Assembly: GCA_026707545.1 (NCBI GenBank)
Contig: JAPOWR010000003.1
Coordinates: 1 to 64,000, forward strand
Direction of reading: 5' to 3'
DNA: 64,000 bases
Origin: Acidobacteriota bacterium
GTDB lineage: Bacteria > Acidobacteriota > Thermoanaerobaculia > Multivoradales > Multivoraceae
Position 1 is the first letter of the stretch, and each line of letters opens with the position of its first letter. A model generated the notes under the pieces. That model saw only the letters and a list, made by a program, of their open reading frames with translations, made no database searches and had not been told where the DNA came from. Positions 59,094-64,000 of this stretch are shown piece after piece. The position numbers and the translations under genes are program-made.

Positions 59094-60050
59094 CTACCTG
59101 TTCGCCAGTTCGTCATAGATCGCTTCGACGTTCGCTCTCGCGTGTTCCATGCCGTAGTCCTTGTAGCGCTCAGGCAACTCGAGGGTCGCCGCCGCTTCCT
59201 CGACGCTCAGGCCGGCTCGGAATGCTCTTTCCGCCGCCGCCAGAAAGTCGCGGTTGAAGTCGGCGTACTCCTTGAGATCGTCCCACGTCATGAACCCCGC
59301 CCAGGGACGGTTCACACCTGTCTCCCGGCGACCCCGCCCGGCGTACGTCACGGGAGGCTGGCCGTGGCCGGTGATCACGATCCTCACGCCCGGGATCCCG
59401 GCGACCGCCTTCGCCAACGTGTCGGGAAAGGCCACGCCGCTCCCGCCGTTCTGCGTATCGATGACCGGCGTCGCTTTCGAAGGAAACAGGCCTCCCAGGT
59501 ACGCCACTCCCTTGGCGGGGAAGACGACGATGACATCGCCATCGGTGTGGGCCGGGCCGAAGTGGTACAGCTCGATGCGATCGATGTCCTCGAGCAGCGA
59601 GAACCGGTCGGTGAACGTCTTTGTGGGCAACCCCGCCGCGTCCGCACTCGAGTAGAGGTCCATCCGGGCCATGTTCGCCCGGGTGTTCTCGTGCGCCACG
59701 ATCAAGGCGGCGGCCCCGAACTCGCCGTTGCTGCCGGCGTGATCCGGATGCGCGTGGGTGTTGATGATCGTCGTCACCGGGAGATCCGTCACCCCGTCGA
59801 GGGCGTCGCGCACCGGCTGGCCCCAGCCCGGGGGCTTCGTGTCGATCAACACCACGCCGCCGTTGATCTCATCGATGAGCGCCAGCGAGTTGGCGCCGCC
59901 GCCCGACAGGTGGTAGAGGGTGTCCATCACGCCCAGGGTGTCGATCCGGACCGTCTTCGGCTCCTGCGCCCTACCGGCCCCTGGGACTGCCGCAAGTGCC
60001 GCCAGTGACAGAGCCACGAGCCTCACGTCCCGTCTCACGCACCGTTTCAT
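59094..60050 (-). CDS. Metallo-beta-lactamase-fold hydrolase, exported
   Basis: A 318-aa protein from ATG 60050 with GGGGAGGAAGC upstream; the longer frame lacks this. Signal ends GAGRAQ. MBL motifs: INTHAHPDHAGSNGEFG (HxHxDH), a His in PAHTDGDVIVVF, GHGQPPVTY as the last His. Related to quinoprotein-relay or cyclase-type MBLs rather than antibiotic lactamases. Coupled to the PQQ-propeller gene (57740), consistent with QPR family pairing with quinoproteins (inference). Confidence 0.5.
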   Translation of the reverse strand: MKRCVRRDVRLVALSLAALAAVPGAGRAQEPKTVRIDTLGVMDTLYHLSGGGANSLALIDEINGGVVLIDTKPPGWGQPVRDALDGVTDLPVTTIINTHAHPDHAGSNGEFGAAALIVAHENTRANMARMDLYSSADAAGLPTKTFTDRFSLLEDIDRIELYHFGPAHTDGDVIVVFPAKGVAYLGGLFPSKATPVIDTQNGGSGVAFPDTLAKAVAGIPGVRIVITGHGQPPVTYAGRGRRETGVNRPWAGFMTWDDLKEYADFNRDFLAAAERAFRAGLSVEEAAATLELPERYKDYGMEHARANVEAIYDELANR

Positions 60051-60087
60051 CAGCTTCCTCCCCAGGGTAGGTGTGGCAAGGTAGCAA

Positions 60088-61284
60088 ATGATGTCCACAG
60101 ACAGCTCGATGGATCGGCGCCGCTTCCTGGAAGGAGCGGTGGTGACGGCGGGCGCTTGCCTGGGAGTGGGTTCGGCGCGGGCGGCGACAGGCGCCGACAT
60201 CGTGTCGCCCTCCGACTTCGCCCACCTGGCGGTGAGAGTCGGCGACCTGAAGGAGGCAGTGGCCTTCTACGACACCGTCCTTCGTTGCCGTCCCCACCAC
60301 GTCGCCAGCCGGCCGGACGCGCCTTCGCGCGGCGGCGCCTGGTGCTCCTACGACATCGAGCACCATCGCGTCTCGATCTTCGGGCGAGGCGGCAAGCCCG
60401 TGCCCGAAACCGGTCTTCTCGGCTGGGACCGCTTCACCTTCAGCTACGACTCCCTCACCGAACTCGGCGCGAACTACCACGCGCTGAAGGCAGGGGGAAT
60501 CGAGCCACGCGCGGCCAGACGCTACGGCGACAGCGTTTCACTCCTCTACACCGACCCCAGCGGCAATCGCATCGAGATGCTCCTCGACCGATTCGATCGA
60601 ATCGAGGACCTCGAGCCCTACCTGGGGGAAGCGGCAGGTCCGGAGAAAGCCGCCGGAGTCGACTTCGATCCGGCCAGTCTGCCGGCTCCGGGCGGTGCGG
60701 CGTCCGCGGAGACCGAAACCGTCGCACCCTCCGAACTTGTCCACACCGTCATTCGCACCAGGCAACTGGAGCCCATGGTCGACTGGTACGTGCGGGCGCT
60801 CGGCTGCGAGGTCGCCGAACGCAGCGAGACGCTGGCCCTGCTCCGCTTCGACCACCGCCTTCTGCGCATCCTGCTCGTCGAAGACAGGAAGCGAGAGCGC
60901 GGCGCCGGCAACCAGGGCTACGACCACTTCGCCTTCGAGTACAGAACCATGGACGAACTCGTCGTGCGTACCTATGCCCGACTCAAAGAGAGTGGCGTCA
61001 AACCCTACTGGTGCACCAACCACGGCATGACCACCTCGATCTACTACACCGACCCCGACGGCAACAGGGTCGAGACGCAGGTGGACAACTTCCCCACGAA
61101 GGCAGAGGGGCTGGCCTACATCAGGGGCCCCGACTTCGCCCGCAACCCGGTCGGCATCGACTTCGACCCCGACGAGATGGTCGACAAGGTACGCGGCGGC
61201 GCGTCCTACGAAGAGATGCACCATCGCGTCGAAGGACCACGCACGACCCCGCCGCCGCGTCCCCAAGAGGGCGTGCACTACTAG
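60088..61284 (+). CDS. Double VOC-domain (glyoxalase/extradiol dioxygenase-like) protein, Tat-exported
   Basis: A 398-aa protein. MDRRRFLEGAVVTAG is a Tat motif; the first ATG is at 60088, with two later in-frame ATGs close by (MSTDSS, MDRRR). Two VOC modules follow: FAHLAVRVGDLKEAVAFYDT...LLYTDPSGNRIEMLLD and LVHTVIRTRQLEPMVDWYV...IYYTDPDGNRVETQVDNF, each with His and Glu ligands for Fe or Mn. The layout resembles catechol 2,3-dioxygenase-type enzymes. It is divergent from the MBL gene (37 bp). Confidence 0.5.
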   Translation: MMSTDSSMDRRRFLEGAVVTAGACLGVGSARAATGADIVSPSDFAHLAVRVGDLKEAVAFYDTVLRCRPHHVASRPDAPSRGGAWCSYDIEHHRVSIFGRGGKPVPETGLLGWDRFTFSYDSLTELGANYHALKAGGIEPRAARRYGDSVSLLYTDPSGNRIEMLLDRFDRIEDLEPYLGEAAGPEKAAGVDFDPASLPAPGGAASAETETVAPSELVHTVIRTRQLEPMVDWYVRALGCEVAERSETLALLRFDHRLLRILLVEDRKRERGAGNQGYDHFAFEYRTMDELVVRTYARLKESGVKPYWCTNHGMTTSIYYTDPDGNRVETQVDNFPTKAEGLAYIRGPDFARNPVGIDFDPDEMVDKVRGGASYEEMHHRVEGPRTTPPPRPQEGVHY

Positions 61285-61309
61285 GAGCCAGCCCAGAAAC
61301 GTGCGCGCC

Positions 61310-61642
61310 CTAGGTCAGGATTGCAGCGAGACGCGCCAGGACCTCATCCATGGTCTGCTCGGGGACGGATTCGAGGCGTTTCCCGTTCCGGGCGGCGAGA
61401 TCCAGGGTGCGCGGCTGGTCGCAACGGATCACTCCGACCGTTCGTGTACCCGCGTCGTCGAGCGAGACCGCAAAGCCGCGCTGGCGCGCGAAGTTCCCAC
61501 CTGTAGTGATCGGAAGAACGACCGGCGTCCTGGTCAGCGCGTTGAAGCGCGCGGGCGACACGATCAGAACCGGTCTCGTCCCCCGCTGTTCATGCCCCGC
61601 GGTGGGATCCAGGCTGACGAGCCAGATCTCACCGCGGCGCAT
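61310..61642 (-). CDS. MazF/PemK-family toxin endoribonuclease
   Basis: A 110-aa protein: RRGEIWLVSLDPTAGHEQRG then TRPVLIVSPARFN, VVLPITTGG and VIRCDQPRTLDL, the full MazF/PemK signature. It cleaves mRNA. ATG at 61642 overlaps the antitoxin TAA by one base (TAATG), so it depends on antitoxin translation. Confidence 0.5.
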   Translation of the reverse strand: MRRGEIWLVSLDPTAGHEQRGTRPVLIVSPARFNALTRTPVVLPITTGGNFARQRGFAVSLDDAGTRTVGVIRCDQPRTLDLAARNGKRLESVPEQTMDEVLARLAAILT

Positions 61643-61899
61643 TACAACAGTTCATTGCCGACAGGCGAGCCATCAAGCCACGCGCGATCTCCATCGTCGA
61701 CCGGAGCGGTCTCGTCGCACATCGCCAGCAACTCGTCGAGCGAGTAGCTTGGGCGGCTCCGGGGCGCAACGATCAGGCGGTCGCCCTCGACACCGATGTC
61801 CACCTTGGCCCCAACAGCCAGGTTCAGGAGATCGAGAAGCACCGGCGGTACTGCGAGCATGACCGAGCCGCCTACCTTGCGGAGATTCGTGGTGTGCAT
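61642..61899 (-). CDS. MazE/AbrB-type antitoxin
   Basis: An 85-aa protein with an AbrB/SpoVT-like swapped-hairpin DNA-binding domain (TTNLRKVGGSVMLAVPPVLL, AKVDIGVEGDRLIVA) and an acidic tail for toxin binding (YSLDELLAMCDETAPVDDGD). It should repress its own operon through the 61908-61925 inverted repeat, nine bases upstream of its ATG. Confidence 0.5.
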   Translation of the reverse strand: MHTTNLRKVGGSVMLAVPPVLLDLLNLAVGAKVDIGVEGDRLIVAPRSRPSYSLDELLAMCDETAPVDDGDRAWLDGSPVGNELL

Positions 61900-61907
61900 A
61901 TCCGCGA

Positions 61908-61925
61908 GTTATACCACGATATAAC
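61908..61925 (-). promoter_or_regulatory. Inverted-repeat operator of the MazEF-like pair
   Basis: GTTATA-TCGTGG-TATAAC is a 6-bp perfect inverted repeat with 6-base spacer just upstream of the antitoxin ATG (61899). Its TATAAC half could also be a -10 box. It lies in the 97-bp gap shared with the divergent 61997 gene. Confidence 0.5.
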
Positions 61926-61996
61926 CTTGGGCGGAACACGTCGCTGTTGCCCCGATGCGGCAGAATCGGCCGGGATCTCCAACAGGGAGGGAGCAT

Positions 61997-63064
61997 ATGC
62001 AGGCTACACACCTGAGGCTCGGCATCGCATGCACACTGCTGATCGGCGCTTGCGCAACCGCCCCGGAAGGCGGGACTGAGCCTGGATCTGAAACAGAAAC
62101 GGCTTCGGCAGCGGAACCCGTTCCAAGCTACTCGCCCGAGTCGCGCGATCTCGCCCAGGCGGACATCGAGCGCATGATGGAGGAGCTCTCCAACTGGGGC
62201 CGCTGGGGCGACGACGACCAGCTCGGGGCGGCCAACCTGATCACCCGCGAGAAGCGCCTCGAAGCGCTGGCCCTGGCGACGGAGGGCATCTCCGTCTCAC
62301 TCGCCCATCCGCTGATCATCGAGCAGGCCGTCGACGTGCCACTGCCGTTCGAGCGCGCGATCCTGGCGCTTCCCGATCCCGACGAGGAGCCCGCGTTCCG
62401 CGGCGGCGTCAGCGATCGCTACGAGATCAGCTACCACGGCTACTCGCACAGCCACATCGACGCCCTGTGTCACATCCTCTACAAGGGGAAGATGTACAAC
62501 GGCTACTCGCAGGACACGGTCACCGAGGAGGGCTGCACGCGGTCTTCGATCTTCAACCTCCGGGGCGGCATCGTCACGAGGGGCATCGTGTTCGACATCC
62601 CCCGCCTGAAGGGCGTGCCGTATCTCGAGCCGGGGACGCCGATCTACACCGAAGACCTCGAAGCTTTCGAGGAGATGGCCGGGCTCCGCGTCCGTGCCGG
62701 CGACGCCGTCTTCATCCGCACCGGCCGCTGGGCACGGCGCGCCGAACTCGGACCCTGGGCCGTGTCGCAGAACGCGGCCGGCCTCCATGCCTCGACGATG
62801 CCCTGGGTTCGCTCGCGCGACATCTCCTTCATCGGCTCCGATGCCGCGCTCGACGTCGTCCCATCGCAGGTGGAGGGCGTCGACCTTCCGGTTCACACCC
62901 TCACGATCGTCGCCATGGGCATCGACATCTTCGACAACCAGGACCTCGAGGCCGTCGCCGAAACGGCGGCCGAGCTGGGTCGCTGGGAGTTTCTGCTCGT
63001 GGCGGGGCCGCTGGCCGTCGAGACCGGAACCGGCTCGCCGCTCAACGCACTGGCGATCTTTTGA
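61997..63064 (+). CDS. Cyclase-family (kynurenine formamidase-like) lipoprotein
   Basis: A 355-aa lipoprotein from ATG 61997 with GGAGGGAGC upstream (a longer frame to 61955 is less likely). Lipobox LIGAC. Cyclase core: DQLGAANLITREKRLEAL, the metal site in YSHSHIDALCHI, GCTRSSIFNL, YLEPGTPIYTEDLEAFE, VFIRTGRWARRAELG and GSDAALDV. The cyclase superfamily uses Zn/Mn; the substrate is unknown but hydroxy-acid amides or formyl compounds are usual. It is followed 25 bp later by an acyl-CoA dehydrogenase. Confidence 0.5.
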   Translation: MQATHLRLGIACTLLIGACATAPEGGTEPGSETETASAAEPVPSYSPESRDLAQADIERMMEELSNWGRWGDDDQLGAANLITREKRLEALALATEGISVSLAHPLIIEQAVDVPLPFERAILALPDPDEEPAFRGGVSDRYEISYHGYSHSHIDALCHILYKGKMYNGYSQDTVTEEGCTRSSIFNLRGGIVTRGIVFDIPRLKGVPYLEPGTPIYTEDLEAFEEMAGLRVRAGDAVFIRTGRWARRAELGPWAVSQNAAGLHASTMPWVRSRDISFIGSDAALDVVPSQVEGVDLPVHTLTIVAMGIDIFDNQDLEAVAETAAELGRWEFLLVAGPLAVETGTGSPLNALAIF

Positions 63065-63089
63065 CCACAGGAAGGAAAGAGGAAAGACG

Positions 63090-64000
63090 ATGATCGATTT
63101 CGAGATTCCAGCAGAGACCAAGGCGGTGCGCGCCAAGGTGCGCGACTTCGTTCAGAACGAGTGCATCCCGGCCGAAGGGGGATGCACTCCCGAGAACTTC
63201 GACGAAGTGCTGGCCGAGCTGCGCAAGAAGGCGAGGTCGCAGGGGCTGTGGTGCCCCTTCATTCCGGAGGAACACGGCGGCATGGGTCTGAAGCCGCTGG
63301 CCAATGCGCTGGTCCAGATGGAGCTCGGCGAGAGCTTCCTCGGAGCGCTCTCCCTCAACACGCAGGGTCCCGACGATGCGACCATGCTGACGTTGCTCGA
63401 GAACGGCACCGAGGACCAGAAGGAGCGCTTCCTGAAGCCGCTGTTGGCGGGCGAGAAGCGCATCTGCTACTCGATGACCGAGCGAGCCGCCGGCGCGGAC
63501 GCCACGGGCATGCAGACCTCGGCCGTACTCGACGGTGACAACTATGTGCTGAACGGCGAGAAGTGGTTCAGCTCCTCCGCGAGCGTCGCCGACGTCGCCC
63601 TGGTCATGGCGAAGACCGATCCCGACGTCGCCCGCCACCGGCAGTTCTCGACCTTTCTCGTCGAGCTGCCGAACCCCGGCTACAGGATCATCCGCGACAT
63701 CGAGACGATGCAGCCGCACACCGAACTCGGCCTGAAACTCGGAGGCTCGCACTCGGAGATCCGCATCGAGAACCTGATCGTCCCGAAGGAGAACCTCCTC
63801 GGTGGCCGCGGCCAGGGCTTCGCGATGGGCCAGCATCGCCTCGCCTACGGGCGGCTGCGACACGGCATGCACAACGTGGCGAGGGCGCAGCGCGCACTCG
63901 ATCTCGCCGTCGGCCACGCCGTGAAGCGGGTGACCTTCGGCAAGCGCCTCGCCGACCGCCAGGGGGTTCGCTGGATGCTCGCCGACTGCGCCGCCGAGCT
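63090..64000 (+). CDS. Acyl-CoA dehydrogenase, partial (C-terminus outside window)
   Basis: About 303 codons from ATG 63090 with GGAAGGAAAGAGG upstream. Features: N-terminal helical domain (MIDFEIPAETKAVRAKVRDF), PFIPEEHGGMGLKP, middle beta domain with ICYSMTERAAGADATGMQT and NGEKWFSSSASVAD, and KLGGSHSEIRIENLIVPKENLLGGRGQGF. FAD-dependent alpha,beta-dehydrogenation of an acyl-CoA; the part holding the catalytic Glu is beyond the window edge. The APEX-like serine region suggests a long- or branched-chain type. Confidence 0.5.
   Translation, partial: MIDFEIPAETKAVRAKVRDFVQNECIPAEGGCTPENFDEVLAELRKKARSQGLWCPFIPEEHGGMGLKPLANALVQMELGESFLGALSLNTQGPDDATMLTLLENGTEDQKERFLKPLLAGEKRICYSMTERAAGADATGMQTSAVLDGDNYVLNGEKWFSSSASVADVALVMAKTDPDVARHRQFSTFLVELPNPGYRIIRDIETMQPHTELGLKLGGSHSEIRIENLIVPKENLLGGRGQGFAMGQHRLAYGRLRHGMHNVARAQRALDLAVGHAVKRVTFGKRLADRQGVRWMLADCAAE

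Noticed and set aside
1..64000. CRISPR array, tRNA, rRNA, transposase or prophage
   Set aside because: No regularly spaced direct repeats, cloverleaf sequences, rRNA segments or recombinase motifs were found; the repeats present are hairpin elements with variable spacing.

Overview
The window is a high-GC bacterial fragment, densely coding on both strands, with short operons, Sec, Tat and lipoprotein export signals, three TonB-dependent receptors, two DUF3604 proteins and six Cys-type sulfatases. The best phylum clue is the 30110-32458 protein, which has the VWFA-related layout known from Acidobacteriota. I infer an Acidobacteriota member living on sulfated glycans and peptides, plausibly marine or host-associated. 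No rRNA, tRNA, CRISPR array, transposase or phage gene was seen. An Illumina P5 adapter plus a homopolymer at 32919-32958 shows this is assembled short-read data and marks a probable misassembly.

Layout. 1-10709 (minus): a catabolic operon of TonB receptor, sodium:solute symporter, sulfatase, enolase-superfamily dehydratase, PhoD-like phosphodiesterase and LamG lipoprotein. 11026-13994: an FGE-like protein without catalytic cysteines, a Phd/PIN toxin-antitoxin pair and a tandem DsbA-like protein. 14244-24911 (minus): two serine beta-lactamase-like proteins, a complete YejABEF-type peptide ABC importer and a TonB receptor with a His-rich N-terminus, mostly coupled by overlaps. 25044-29799 (plus): CxxCH protein, SDR and PEP-dependent dikinase. 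30110-34828: VWFA/TonB-C protein, the adapter-broken gene, a TetR regulator and an APH-like kinase. 34870-43974 (minus): a tight six-gene operon rich in exported enzymes. 44043-57600: a secreted protein, an Oar-like TonB receptor, five sulfatases, a canonical formylglycine-generating enzyme and a PhyH dioxygenase. 57740-64000: PQQ-propeller, metallo-beta-lactamase fold protein, double VOC protein, MazEF-like pair, cyclase lipoprotein and a partial acyl-CoA dehydrogenase.

How it works together (inference): outer-membrane receptors, inner-membrane transporters and secreted sulfatases and hydrolases would take up and strip sulfated substrates. The single canonical FGE would convert the active-site cysteine of all six sulfatases.

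The most unusual feature is a family of hairpin-rich repeats (family A, cores GCGGACCTTCTGGTCCGC and GCCGGCC-GAA-GGCCGGC). It lies between genes, is read in frame into the N-termini and signal peptides of three consecutive lipoprotein genes, and is embedded as short in-frame peptides inside other proteins. A second family (B) has three copies, two of them directly after the stop codons of a duplicated sulfatase pair.
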